A stretch of DNA of 64,000 bases from Hysterangium stoloniferum. Lineage: Eukaryota > Basidiomycota > Agaricomycetes > Hysterangiales > Hysterangiaceae. How positions within the stretch are numbered: position 1 is the first letter of the stretch; every line of letters starts with the position of its first letter. The notes beneath the pieces were generated by a model, which did no database searches, had not been told where the DNA came from, and saw only the letters and a list, made by a program, of their open reading frames with translations. The DNA lies in assembly GCA_015178975.1 (NCBI GenBank), contig WHVD01000176.1:98024-162023 (forward strand), given 5' to 3'. Of the stretch, positions 41,059 to 53,229 are shown piece after piece. The position numbers and the translations under genes were made by a program.

Positions 41059-43287
41059 ACTGTTCCATGTGGCTAACGTATTTACTCATTTTCCGAATGA
41101 TGTTCGACCTATTTTAAGATTTTTCGAAGAGTAACACGAAGTATGATATGCGAAGGATGGTTTCCTCAATCCTTGAAGGGCTCAGACGATAATTTAAGGA
41201 AGAGATTGCTACCCCTATGACTTGGAACTTCGTCTTCTTACACCGCGAGCATCCTTAGATAATCGACCATCCCGCGTTGGGGAATAAACTCTTCAAATTC
41301 ATAAAGAATTGTATAACGATCTATCACTTACGGCTATATCCATACTCATAAGGTCTGCATGGTGAACCGTGCTAGTATATGGAGAGATTGGAAGCACAGT
41401 TCGGTAGAAGTGGTGGAAAAAACCGAAAATTATGATCAGCCGTGTCGCCAGGTCCCAGCTTTTCCGATTCCCGCTGCTCAAGTGATGAGCTAGCCGACTG
41501 ATCGTGTCTGGGGCACCCAGACATCGGGCTGACGGTTCTGCATAGAACCCCACAGCAAGGTTCACACAGCCTGCCACCAGGGTCACGCAGCATGATCAAG
41601 CCTGTGTAGATGGCTGTTCGCTAATATCTACGCAGTCGTTGGCAGCCTCCCGTTCCCTCCTGACAGGGCAGTCACCGACCTGTAGGATTTGCGTTTTGGT
41701 TGACAGGTTGAATTTATGCTATTGAAACTGTTTAGCATTTTTTCTTTATTTCTGTAATTGGGCAAGTCTTATGTCGCATCACCTTCGATAAGTTATGTCG
41801 ACGTGTTGAGGCTATGCCCAAAGCCTAAGCCTTGCCATACACTCCACCATGACCACCCAACAAGAGTATCGTGATTCTTCTGAAGACCTCTTCCTCAATC
41901 CTTCTTACGTTAATGGACTAAAATCGTCTTGGTCAACCTAAATAACACTACAGTGATCTCTCAAAGCCCAACATATTCGACACCGCCGACACAGCCATAT
42001 GCAAAACTTCATGGGATACGTTGGTCTTGCTAACCTTCCTAACATGTCCAAAAGAAGAGTGTCATGCAAGGTTTCCACCGCCCAGAGAAGGAGAAAAAGG
42101 ATGCAGCAAGGTGCAAGCATTTTATTCAACTCGAATACCCGAAGGTTCCGTCGCAGTCACAGCATCTGGTCATCTTTGACAATGTACCAGAAGTTCTTTC
42201 GTTTAACCAGTGTGTCTCGTTGAAACCCGCGGAAAGTCCACAGAGATGAACGAGAAAGAGAAGGAAGATAGAAAAGATGCAACAAGACAAGAGGGTACAG
42301 GTGTGCCATTTTCCTTGAATATCTAGAGGAAGCATCACAGCTACGACAACCGCCCATGAATGTTGAAAACCAGAAGCTCTCTCACTTTCCACTTCCACTT
42401 AACATGATCGTAAACCTCCACAATAGGATTCTGCACCCTGTCCTCACATACCAGACAATAAGTCCCATGGACATTTGACGCATTGTTCGAGCTGCTGCCA
42501 TGTATGCTGTTCCAACCGATGCAGCCTGTTGTAATGCCTCGTATACTTTATTGTTTAGTCCAACGAGTCTCAGCACTATTTCACCGCTAAGATATTTAAA
42601 TTGTCTTCAGGGAATGGCCCCTGGCCCTATTTATCACTGATGGCAGAGTTCTAGTTACTCAGTTCAATCTGTATATACATTACCGTTACTCTCAAGAAAA
42701 TCAAATTTAAGAAATTAGCAGTAGGAGTGTTTATCAAGTTTTTCTCAAGCTGAGAAAATATAATTATTTCACATGGAGTGTAAATATGAAGACTATACTC
42801 GAATATTAAATCAATGGCAAATAGGTATCGGGGAACTTACCTGCCTGCTACGTGCAGATTTCGGAGCCACTAAACCGGAGAAGCTACAAATTAAAGAGGC
42901 CTAGCAGCGTCGAAAGAAAAGAGCCTATAGATAAATTTTGTTGCACATTGAAGATGAACCAAGGGTGGTAAATATGGTGAATGATCCAAGGAACGCATGA
43001 GACAACTGAAAAACAATGTACAGAATGGATTTAACCAATATTCGAACAATGCTATTGTCAGCACTTGTTTGAATGCACTATGACGGAATGGGTATTATCG
43101 AATATAAAGCCCAAATGGATTCGAGCAGATTGAAACTATTAGAAGTGAATCGTGTTATAGAAGACACAGACTATCTCAGTCTGTTTATGAGTATGCTTCC
43201 GGAGGAGTTTGACGTTGGTTGAGCAGCGGGTATGTTGATATTTTGTTTCGAGGATCGACTCCCATGTGTCGGAATTTTTTCCCGCTT
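41059..43287. other. 5EX 3' flank, minisatellite remnant, H copy and unresolved insert
   Basis: 41059-41400: 5EX 3' flank. 41400-41740: weak minisatellite-type region with GGTCACGCAGCATG-like repeats. 41740-42600: H right-part copy, no open gene. 42620-42850: AT-rich segment shared with 32060-32300. 42900-43225: sequence seen nowhere else in the window; its end reads IEDTDYLSLFMSMLPEEFD, faintly like a copia gag domain, but this is too weak to call. 43225-43287: 5EX intron 1 sequence. Confidence 0.5.
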
Positions 43288-44950
43288 AGTGCCCTGATGT
43301 TGCAGAACCGCCGCGAGCCTTGCTGGAATCAGCAGGGATTGAGGGAGGAATGTCCGACATTGAGAGAAACGCTATGAATAGTTGGATGGAACCCGTTATT
43401 CGTAATACAACGGGAGTCGAAATCGGCCCCGGTTACCTTTGTGGTCTAGCAATGGAGCGGCTCGGGACGGAGGTACTGCACGGCATCACCATATCCATTT
43501 GGCTTTAAGGTGCTTCTTCAACACGCGCCGTGTGGAGGAATACCAAAGAATTGCCCAAAGGCTCATGTACGCACGCGAGGAAATGAGGACGACTAGACTG
43601 CTTAACAAATAGCTAACTGTGCGGCAATTGAACAGAATCATTAAAGAGGGGGTGGATCTCTTGAGGCATGTTCGCTTGCGATGAAGGCCATTCATAGCAT
43701 GCTGAAATTACTTTAATGATGACCATCTTACCCGCGTAAAATCCGATATCGGGCCAAATGGCTTCTTCTGAACACCTATCCCGCCTTTACATCACGTTTT
43801 GGTACTAGCGAAGAAGCAAAGATTAGATTGGCAGAGTCATTGTACGGATGGCGAATGTAATTGATTTCACGGAGGGTATTGAGGATGCGCCGGGGAAAAT
43901 GGTTCATGTGCTCTTCACTGCCCTGGCCCAGTCGCAACTTCCCGGTGACTGCTATGTTCTCGCCTCGACATTCATATCACACCTTGGCGAATATCTCTGT
44001 AGCCCATCGGCTGCCACCCTCACCAATTTACAATATTCGATTATTACTACCCGGTTCTGCCGCATTATTGAAGAGGTGCATGACGCACAGCGCCTGTCAC
44101 ATGAGGACCTCATTGTTATTAAAAACTATTTCAAATTTTGGATGATGTCGTACGTTTTACCGTTGCTGTTTTTGAAGAATGGTCGAAATGAGAAATATGC
44201 AGATACGATCGAAGCCAACCTGGACACATGGAACTGATTCGCCAGCGAATATTGATTTTCTCTTGCTGTTTCACACTGGATCCTTGGCTCGGCAGCATTT
44301 ATGGAACTCTATTGGATATCGCCCTTGACCTTTTACAGACCAAGATCGATTCATTTGCGTGTGCCGACTCTTCTCGTTACATCGCTTATAAATGCATTAT
44401 AAATGAACTGGAGTTCGAAAGGGGGAGTTAGGTACTCCACCATGACGCCCCCCATGTCCCGAATTCCCTCTGATGGATTATTTAAGGATGGCACATTGCT
44501 GGCAGAAAACATTGATCGAATTAATATCACTGCTTCCATTGGGGTTAAAATGCTGCAGTGAGTCCGCAGTTACACCATCGCAGACCGGTCGTCTCAAAAT
44601 GATTCGGCTATCATAAGACGAATTCAGCGCCCGAAAGCAGACACTTCAGTGTTTGATGGCGCCTCGAGGCTACTAAGGGGCTCATCGTCGTTAATTTCAC
44701 AATCTCTAGAACCCGACATTGTGTGCACGGCAGTGCGAGCGGATAGCCCAATCCCTGCTTTCCACGGGTTCCCGGCCTTTTGTGAGAGGATTGTCTATGT
44801 GCCCAAGGAGGAGAGTTTGGCGATGAGCCTGAGTTTTTTGATGAACGACGTACATTCCCTCCTTGTCTGCTTGCGACTCCGTTTGTAGGGGTCTCTCCCA
44901 AGTTCCAACACAGACTATGTATCCCTTTTGAAGAGGCACGGACGGCTGTG
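43288..44950 (+). pseudogene. 5EX family copy G
   Basis: Plus strand, starting in intron 1. Exon 2 has a frameshift after ERLGTEVLHG and a stop (TAG) near 43610, and its donor is lost. Exon 3 is fully open from the TTGGTACTAG acceptor: MANVIDFTEGIEDAPGKMVH, LGEYLCSPSAATLTNLQYS, VHDAQRLSHEDLIVIKNYFK. The donor GTACGTTT and acceptor ATATGCAG of intron 3 are clear (44151 and 44202 region). Exon 4 carries a ~65-base insertion (44412-44475). Exon 5 ends KRHGRLCD-like. Useful for defining exon 3; not functional as a whole. Confidence 0.8.
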
Positions 44951-45495
44951 TGACTAGACTGTTGCATATCGCTAACATATTTTTTCATTACCTGAATGAT
45001 GTTCGATGTAGCTTAAGATTCTTTGACGAGTAATACAAAGTATGATATCCGGAGGATGATTTCCTCAGTTTTTAAAGGGCTCAAACGATGATTCCAGAAA
45101 GAGATTGCTACTCCGATAACTTCAAATCTTGTCTTCTTGCACCTGTTCTCCAGCAGAACACTGAGATAACCCCCATGGGGAATAAACTCTTCAAATTCAT
45201 AAAGCATTATTATACAACAATCTATCACTTGCCAAAAATGAATACATACCTCCAAGGTCTCCGCGGAGACCCCGGCTAGTACCCAGAGAAACTTGAATGT
45301 GGAGTTAGGTAGAAGTGTCGGAAAAAACCGAAAATCATGACCAGGACTATGTTCCGGTTTTCTCGATCCGTGCTCCTCATGGAACTCTTACGGATTTAAA
45401 TCGACTCCTGGGTAAGAAGAGTATGTTTACAAATTCGAAGTCACGACAGCCGACTGGTCTTGGATGGGGCACCCAGGCATCAGGCTGACGGCGCT

Positions 45496-45670
45496 CACAC
45501 TGCCACGCGGGTCACACTGCCACGCGGGTCACACTGCCACGCGGGTCACACTGCCACGCGGGTCACACTGCCACGCGGGTCACACTGCCATGCGGGTCAC
45601 ACTGCCACGCGGGTCACACTTCCACGCGGGTCACACCGCCACGCGGGTCACACTGCCACGGGTACACTGC
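45496..45670. repeat. 17-bp minisatellite, about ten copies
   Basis: Nine full units of CACGCGGGTCACACTGC and a partial tenth, with only a few single-base differences. Two overlapping plus-strand frames (45460-45805) translate the array as reiterated ATRVTLPRGSH-type peptides; these are products of the repeat, not genes. Shorter, more degenerate relatives sit at the equivalent place in the other cassettes. Confidence 0.95.
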
Positions 45671-46223
45671 ATGCCGAAGGTCACACTCCCTGCCCACGCA
45701 GCATGCAAGCCTGCGCAGACGCTGGCAGGCTACAGTTCTCTGCCGACAAGGCCACCGACCCATATGATTTGCGTTTTGGTTGACGCGTTTAATTCATGCT
45801 ATTGAAACTGACTAACATTTTTTCTTTATTTCTGCCCTTGGGCAAGTCTTACCGCGCGTCACTTTCGATAACGAGTTGAGGCTATGCCCAAAGCCTAAGC
45901 CTTCCCAAACACTACTATGACAGCCGAGCAATTCAATATCCGAAATACCCGTTGCAGTCACAGCACCTGCTCATAGTGGACAGCGTCCCAGAAGCTCTTT
46001 CGTTCAACCAGCCTGTCTCGAAACCCGCGTAAAGTCCAGAGAAGAGAGAGATGGAACGGATGCCACAAGGCAAGAAGTACAGGCATGCCATTTACCTTTA
46101 ATACCTAGAGGAAGCATCACAGTTGCCACAACCGCTCACGGATGTTGACAACAGCTCTTCCACTGAACGGGATCGTAAGCCTCTGCAAGAGGATTCTGCA
46201 CCTTGCCCTCAAATGCCAAAGTA

Positions 46224-46700
46224 ATCAGTCCCATCGACATTCGGGGGCAAGCGGGTGGCTGCGAATGAGACGGTGCATGATGAAGGGAATGCTACACAGT
46301 GTGAGGAAGAGGATGATGAGCGGCGTTTCAGACGGTTTCGGGGCGTTAGGGTTTGGAGAGGGGCTCCTGGCGTACGGGGGAGGTACTAACTGAATCCATC
46401 GGATATTCCGCCGTCATTCACTGGCTGCCCCGTAATGAGCCCACGCAACCACCGAATCATCTCAACCAGCCCCAAAACGCTACCCAGTGCATTACACAGC
46501 TGCCCAAGCTTCTCAGCCACACCGACCATAGCGAAGAATGACGAATGTGTAGCCATATACATGCTTTCGGGCATCTGGGAAAAGCCTCCGAACGTCTGCC
46601 CTATGGTCGAAATGAGCGCAAATGTGTGTCGTTGCTTCGAACTGATGTGTGAGTGTAGGGTTATGTGGATTGAATGGTGGCTGCATCCACTCGACGTGCG
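46224..46700 (-). pseudogene. PEX13: PEX13 N-terminal/membrane fragment (fourth copy)
   Basis: Minus strand: MPESMYMATHSSFFAMVGVA, LGQLCNALGSVLG, RWLRGLITGQPVNDGGISDG, then decayed PPSYARSPSPNP-type sequence. It ends at the same RLPP/CGAATGTCG junction to H as in the two arms (46241), so it derives from the already inverted arrangement. The matching SH3 half is not found nearby; the far side is taken over by unique DNA at 46832. Confidence 0.8.
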
Positions 46701-46831
46701 TGCTTACGGGCCCAAATCAAGCTCGGCATTTTCCATTTCATTTCCTTCCCATCCACAGTCATTATCATCTGTCGGGCTTCCCTTTCTTCTCAACACTGTT
46801 GGTACAACCACCATCCACTGTAGTAGTTGCG

Positions 46832-49150
46832 CTTGGGAGTCGGCCTTAGAGAATATGGCCCCCTCCTGCTTGATGGATCACTGTTCACAGGATCATTCGC
46901 CCAGCGCATTGGGCAAGGTTTGTCCAACATCATTTAATTAATGCCATCATATACTGACTTAACTTAATTTAAGCAAGACCCAATGCCGGGACGCTCCATC
47001 CCCACATCGTTCCCAAGGCGATTACCACCATCCGCCCCAGGTCACAAACTGCCGGTCATGATATTGTGCACGTGGATGACGGTAATGTCAAAGGCGCCAA
47101 TGAAGATCGGGACTATACCCCACGTATCTCGTGGGAAGAAAGGGGGAAGGGGCTCTATCTTGGAGAGTATGGCCCCCTCATGCTGGATGGATTGCTATTG
47201 ACGGGATCATTCGCCAAGCGCATTGTGCAAGGTTTGTCCGACATCATTTAACTAATGTCATCATATACTTACTGGACTTATTTTGAGCAGGACCCAACGA
47301 TGAGACGTTCCACATCAGTCCCAAGACGAATATCACCATCCACCCCAAGTCACAAACTGCTGGTGATGATGGATCCGAGTATATGGTACCGGTTTCGTGT
47401 CGTTTATTTTTACTTTTCATCATATATTGCTCAACTATCAGAATTTTCCTTCATTGATGACGACGATGAAGCCACTGATCAGAAAGTGTTGGCCGGTACG
47501 AGCACGCAGACAGACCTGTCTCCAGCATTTGGTTCATACACCTCATTCCTTTGTGCGGATCTGTAAAACCTCATAGAAATCCGCGATAATTGCAGATATT
47601 CCTGTGACAGCATTCCTCCCCGTTGTCCCATTTGTTTACCATGTTGTGTCTTGCCAACTCGACCCCCCGCACATTAGCGCTAGCGCTCCCACCTCTGCGA
47701 TGGACAGTGAAGGGATGCATAATCATGGATACAGACAAGGTAGTGACTCCTTTATCATAATGCGTCATTGGGGAAATTAATATTTTGTGCAAATATAGAA
47801 GTCTATGCAGACATGTCGTATAGGGGCATCTGGGGCAGCTCATCATCTAGTACGCAGTACGTTGCACCACTTGTTTCACTCATACGTCCTTAACCTTCAT
47901 TAAATTCAGGATCTTCCCTCACACGATGGGACTGGGCACAGTGCGCTTGCAGGACGATCGATCTTATGAGCAGCCTGGATCCTGTGCCGAGGCCAAAGTC
48001 TTCACCTCCTGACTTCCCTGACTTCAAATATCAAGAAATACCTCGTTAGTTGTGACTTATTTTAATACCACAAGGAACAAACTGAAGACCACCCTAGCGC
48101 CAGCCCCTAAAGTACCACGAAGCACAAGGTCTCCGACCAATGGCCATCCCAGATGTGCTTACCGGGATGAAGCTGAATCCGACGGGCCGTCCGCATCAAT
48201 GCACAACCCCAAGAACCAGCGCCGGTATGAAGGACATGGTGATGGTTCGCATGTCTCAAACAGTCTGTCCTCCAGGGTGAGAACATCTTCGGGTTGCAGG
48301 TGAGTCCCATTGGCTACATTTCTTACACCAACTAACATTGACTTCTTAGAAGGACAAAGCATTTTGAACATAAGTCCTTAACACCTCAACCCCATTACGA
48401 GGGAAAGAGAAAGGCGAGACAAGACAAGGCTTTTAATAATAGAGGAAAACCCCCAACATGGTTAGAAAGTACAATTTCGTTTCATTAATTTTGGCAATTA
48501 TACTCACATGTTATCATCTAGGCAAGTGACGGATACCTCAGTGCGACAGCACTTGCACCTGACCTGGGGTGGCAACAGGTTGGAAAGCCACTCCCGCATG
48601 TCCAACTACCCACCACAACGTTTGGCAAAGACACTTGGTGGACCTCTAGCTGCTCAGATGGAACCATTGCCTCCAGGTGCACCTCCACCACAATGTAACT
48701 GATGGTGGACAGAGAGGTAAGTGGGTTAAGCAGGGTCAGAAGCGAAAGCAGGGGCAAGAGGGGGGGCAGCGGCGGACAAAAAGTAGGGGCAGCGGCGGAC
48801 GAGTAGTAGTGGCAGAGGCCAGATATACTCCTTTCTTTTCTTTTCTAGTTCTCCTTCTCCTTCTTTCTTTGGATATTTCTACTTCTTTCTTTTCATCAAT
48901 TTCTCTGGTTCATGGGCTAGGGATGTCAATCAGTTGGTTCTGGCTTGTATCTTTGAGAACGGGGTGCGTTGTTTTATCAACTTTCCCGATATGTTGACCC
49001 ATTCATTATCGTTCAGCTGTGTCTGTTCTGTGAGTATTGTGTCTTCGGAGTTTCCTAGGCCGAATACTCGCTGTGCAAGCACTTGATACATCACTGAGGT
49101 GCTGCATCGTGCATAATCAAACGTACGTCCATCTCTTAAACGGTGGTAGT
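46832..49150. other. 2.3-kb single-copy insert with a short tandem duplication
   Basis: Interrupts an H segment after GTAGTAGTTGCGCTT (46831). Two related ~300-base units lie in tandem (46840-47150 and 47155-47370), each with TATGGCCCCCTCNTGCT, GGATCATTCGCC and a likely GTTTGTCC...AG intron followed by CCCAAG-type sequence. Protein-like plus-strand stretches are LYLGEYGPLMLDGLLLTGSF, DDDEATDQKVLAGTSTQTDL (47456-47560) and WQQVGKPLPHVQLPTTTFGK (about 48565-48630). I cannot join them into one gene, and I recognise no family. Edges show no obvious target duplication. Confidence 0.5.
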
Positions 49151-49455
49151 CGTGGGAAGGAAATGAAGTATTCTAAACCAACGTGATCTCCTATCCCATT
49201 TGGAATCAGATTTAGTTCCATCGCACGGCCAGAAACCAGTGAGGAAAAAGAAGAAACAACCAAACTGCACTATCAAGAGCTTATTGGAAGTCCCATGTTC
49301 CCAGCTGTCGTATCGTGTTCTGATATCGCTCATCCGGCCAGTAAACTATCTCAGTGTTCATCTAGTCCTGCTCTTGCCCATTGCAATCTCGCCAAAAGAA
49401 TATCTGTTTACGACTAGAGAGCAAGAATCACGCTTAGGAGGAGGAAATTGATACT

Positions 49456-49830
49456 TACAGAGATATTCAGATGTGGATTTTGCAGGGGATACTGAGGACA
49501 ATCTTTCTTGGAGCGGGACCTGTATCTTGGTCATCCAGAAAACAGACTACCGTAGCACTTTCAGAAGCCGCCTGCAAAGCCATGTGACAAGACACTTCTT
49601 AGAAGAACTCAATATCATACATGAAGAGCCAACAGCTACTTTGGGAGACAATCAAAGAATGATAGTACACTTCTAATCAATGTCCACGCCACCAAATGAA
49701 ACACATCGAAGTCAAATACCACTTTATTCAACATTCAATTGAAAACGGCACCATACAACTCCATTGCCGCTCAACAAAAGAAATGATCATCGACATATTT
49801 ACAAACCCATTATCCCCATGGACACATATT
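49456..49830 (+). pseudogene. Copia RNase H fragment (inverted counterpart)
   Basis: Plus strand, several frames: VSWSSRKQTTVALSEAACKA, LEELNIIHEEPTATLGDNQR, HIEVKYHFIQHSIENGTIQL and IIDIFTNPLS. The pattern is the copia RNase H domain ending near the ADILTKPL box. Several frameshifts. It is flanked upstream by the same short segment (about 49200-49440) that flanks the 24189-24548 copy, so the two derive from one duplicated block. Confidence 0.78.
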
Positions 49831-50694
49831 TATTACACACATTGTCTTGGTCTATTTCCTTCTGCCCATCTGTGGGCCGATTGTCATAGGGTATAGGAAT
49901 AGTGATAATGTGAGAGATATGGGGAGTGATAATATGTGTGGGGTGTGGAAATATGGAAAATAAGGAGATTGATTAATATGGAAGAACAGGGAAAACATGA
50001 CATCATTGAAGTTGCTCAGATCATGGTGTCCATGCAAATGAAATGGGTGAACAAGTTCTGACAAGGGCAAATTTTATACACAACACACGATGAGCTGCCA
50101 GGCAAATGCACATTGGCAGGAAAGAGAAGCTGGCGGAATTACTTTTTTCACCTGGCTTCATCATAAACGTGTTTACTCCTCCTTTTACGTCTTCACTCTT
50201 AATGGAAGTGTAGCCCAATCTATTTCTTTTTTGATAAAAAGAATGAAGAGTGAAAGCTGAGGATGGTGGCGCCCAAATCAGCCGCACCAGTCGATATGTC
50301 GGCAGAAGGATAGAAAGAAAAGGTTTTCTCACTGATGTTTGCATGAACACGAAGTAAAAAGTCCCTTGTCAATATGCACGTAAATCTTCGGATAAAGTAA
50401 CCAAGCCAGTTTTGTACATACGTCACAGCTTTTCTCTTTTTCAGTTTATTTATGATAACTAATCTATTATTTTACGTATTTACAGTCATAATGCTACCAT
50501 ATAATATTTATGGCCCTTGGCGTTTAAAGGCCATCTTTGGAAGCGGGGCCTTTTCCAATGACTTAGTAGACCAGTGTTAATTTGCACTACATTCAAAGTG
50601 GTGTCTCACAAACATAGAAAGAGCCTGATGAACCTTGTCAACGGTTCTCTTTCCATTCTCGTGACACTCCTCTTGTCTATACCTCACGCTCCCC
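49831..50694. other. AT-rich repeated spacer and 5EX 5' flank
   Basis: Inverted counterpart of about 23190-24120, with the degenerate TATCAC-type repeat at 49900-49980 and the LTDVCMN-like remnant. 50560-50694 is the 5EX 5' flank. No gene. Confidence 0.55.
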
Positions 50695-51615
50695 ATGTCC
50701 GACCACGAGGTAGTACTGAGTCACCCGGACCAGGTCGAAGTGCGACCCCCGTTGATGTCGCCTACTGCCATGGAATCTCAACGGATCACAGTGCTCGAAA
50801 GTCATTTTCAGGATATGCTTCAGAGACTATGGGCGTGTAATAGAGAGGGTCACGGCCTCTGTTACCACAGACGAGGTCACGAGCATGTATCGATCACCAA
50901 GGATGCATTTGATTCATGGGTTCAGCAACTGGTATGTTAAGCTTTTGTTTCAAGAATCGACTCCAATGTGTCAGACTGTTTTTTCGTTGAGTGCCGTGGT
51001 TTTGCAACTTGCCTGGAGCGGCCACAAGGCTTTCTGGATTCATCAGGAATGGGGCAAGGCATGTCCAACATTGAGAGAGAAGCCATGACTAGGTGGTTCG
51101 CACCTGTCATTCGTAATCCAACGGACGTCGAAGTCGGCCCCGGTTACTTTTGTGGTCTGACAATGGAGCGGATCGGGACAAAGCTACTGTACGGCACCAA
51201 GTTATCCATTTTGGTCGTGAAGTGCTTCTTCAACACATGGCATGTGCAGGAGCACCAAAGGAGGGTTTTTGGGCTCACAGACACAGGCAAGGGGGCAAAG
51301 ACAAGGAATAGACTGCTTGAAAAACAGTTAACAGTGGGGCAATTGAGCATAATTGTTAAAGAGGGGGTGGATCTGTTGAGGCATGTTCGCTTCTGGTAAA
51401 CGCCATCCATTGAATGCTCAAATCATGTTGAAGAAGGCCATCTTACCTGCGTCAAATACGATATCGGGGGAAATGGCTTCTCATAAGTACGTATACCGCC
51501 TTTATATCCAGGCTTGGCACTAGCGAAAAAGTGAACATCGGCAGAGTCATAGTAGTGATGGCGCATGTAATCGATCTCATGGTGTTTATCGAGCATTCAC
51601 CAGCTAGAATGGTTC
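50695..51615 (+). pseudogene. 5EX family copy H (exons 1-2 intact, then truncated)
   Basis: Plus strand. Exon 1 50695-50931 is open from ATG (MSDHEVVLSHPDQVEVRPPL ... AFDSWVQQL, 79 codons). Intron 1 is 50932-50991 (GTATGTTAAGC to TTGAG). Exon 2 50992-51395 is open: CRGFATCLERPQGFLDSSGM, VGPGYFCGLTMERIGTKLLY, LTVGQLSIIVKEGVDLLRHV, with an intact GTAAACGCC donor. Exon 3 starts after the TTGGCACTAG acceptor at 51524 and is cut at about 51615 by minisatellite/H sequence. It is the best evidence for the start codon, exon 1 and introns 1-2. Confidence 0.88.
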
Positions 51616-53229
51616 CCCGCTGCTTAAGTCATGACCCAGTCGACTGATCGTGGCTGAGGCATCCAGGCATCAGGCTGACGGCTTTGCATAGAATCCCACA
51701 GCAGCAAGGGTCACACAGCCTGCCACCAGGGTCACGCAGCATGGGCAAGTCTTCTTGCGCGTCGCCTTCGATAAGGTATGTTGACGAGTTCGAGGCCATG
51801 CCCAACCTCTAAGCCTTGCCAAACACTGCACCATGACGGCTGAACAAGAAAATTCCCAACAGCCCCGTCGCAGTTACAGCCCCTGCTCATAGTTGACAAA
51901 GTCCCAGAAGCTCTTTCGTTTGCCCACTGTGTCTTGTCAAAACCCACCCAAGGTCTAGAGAAGGAGACTAAGAAAGAGATGCAACAGATGCAACAAGACA
52001 AGAGGGTACGGGCATGCCATTTACTTTGAATATTTAGAGGAAGCATCACAGTTGCCGCAACTGTCCATGGATGTCGACAACCAGAAGCTCTCTCGCTCGT
52101 CACGTCCACTGAAGGGGATCATAGGCCTCGTCAACAGGATCCTGCACCCTGTCCTCAAACGCCAAAGCAATCAGTCCCAAGGGGAAGGAGGCCGAGCTTG
52201 ATTTGGGAGCTTCCAAGTTGGTGCATCAGGTCGATGGATGTTTTGTCTTCATGGTTTGGCTTTGATTGGGTTGGCTAATGCTTCACTTCTCCTCCTCGTT
52301 TTATTTACAGGACAATGAAACACAGCACAACTGACAAAATTGGACTGAGATAGAATAGAAGAGGGGCAGCGGATTCCCAAGACTCAGTCGCTGCGTAGTG
52401 GGGCTGTATGGAAACGACTGATGTTTCACTCCATAGTATCACATACATATATACGCGTGTGGGTGAAAAACGCGCTCGTACGATGAAAGGCAAAATATAA
52501 CCGGATAGTCTAGCCCGATATACGATCTGGGTGTTCCCGCGTTTGGGGTATGAGCATTACAGGTTTTTGTTACAACAACATTGTTTTCCCCATCACACAC
52601 AGTATTTGTACCTTGTCGGCTAAGACCCACATGAGCTGGTTTCGACTGGGCATAAAAGGCGGGGACGCAGTGCGTCTGGTACCGTAAAAAATAGTGGTGC
52701 GATAGCTGTCACGAAGATGAATTCTATGTGAAAGACGTTGAAATTGCCTGTAAGCAGGTGCGAAGAATCGATCGATGGGTTTTCTTTCATTGTGGGCTTT
52801 CATTGGGTTCATTAATGCGTCCCTTTGCTTCGTTTCCTTAATAGGACAATCAAAGAGCGCATGAACAGTCTCATGTGTAGAGTCGAGGTCAAGATGAACG
52901 CACAAATAAAAAATACGAAAAGTCTGTACAAGAACGTACAAATAACCCGTTATCCACCATTTCCAATTCCCGCTGTACTTACCACTGTAACTTTTCGGCG
53001 GCCTAATGCCACCCCTGTGCCATTGCCCTCCGTCCTATCATCTCTCCTGGGAACCGAAAACATCCACCTTGTATGCTCATATGACGACTCTTAGTGGGTA
53101 GGAAGGCGTATGGTCAGGAGATTAGGTGGAACTGCGAGTCATGTTCCCCATTTAGTCTGCTGGAAAATGAACCACGCTCTAATTAGATAATACAAGGAAT
53201 GATAAATTAAGTTTTATAGCTCCCATGGA
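51616..53229. other. Minisatellite remnant, H copy and reversed cassette segments
   Basis: 51620-51745: minisatellite-type remnant. 51745-52180: H right-part copy. 52185-52950: reversed copy of the 33640-34240 segment; one minus-strand frame of 123 codons (52941-52570) is open here (KETKQRDALMNPMKAHNERK and LSHRIHLRDSYRTTIFYG) but is broken in the other copies, so it is listed as a possible remnant only. 52950-53110: reversed 33400-type segment. No confident gene. Confidence 0.5.

Noticed and set aside
42900-43225. Copia gag remnant suggested by DTDYLSLFMSMLPEEFD
   Set aside because: Only about 17 residues look right and no zinc knuckle or neighbouring copia domain follows.
45460-45805. Two overlapping repetitive ORFs (ATRVTLPRGSH repeats)
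   Set aside because: They are translations of the 17-bp minisatellite in two frames and have no independent support.
52570-52941. 123-codon minus-strand ORF as a real gene
   Set aside because: It is part of a segment repeated at 33640-34240, 39100-39330 and 57270-57640 where the frame is broken; no recognised motif.
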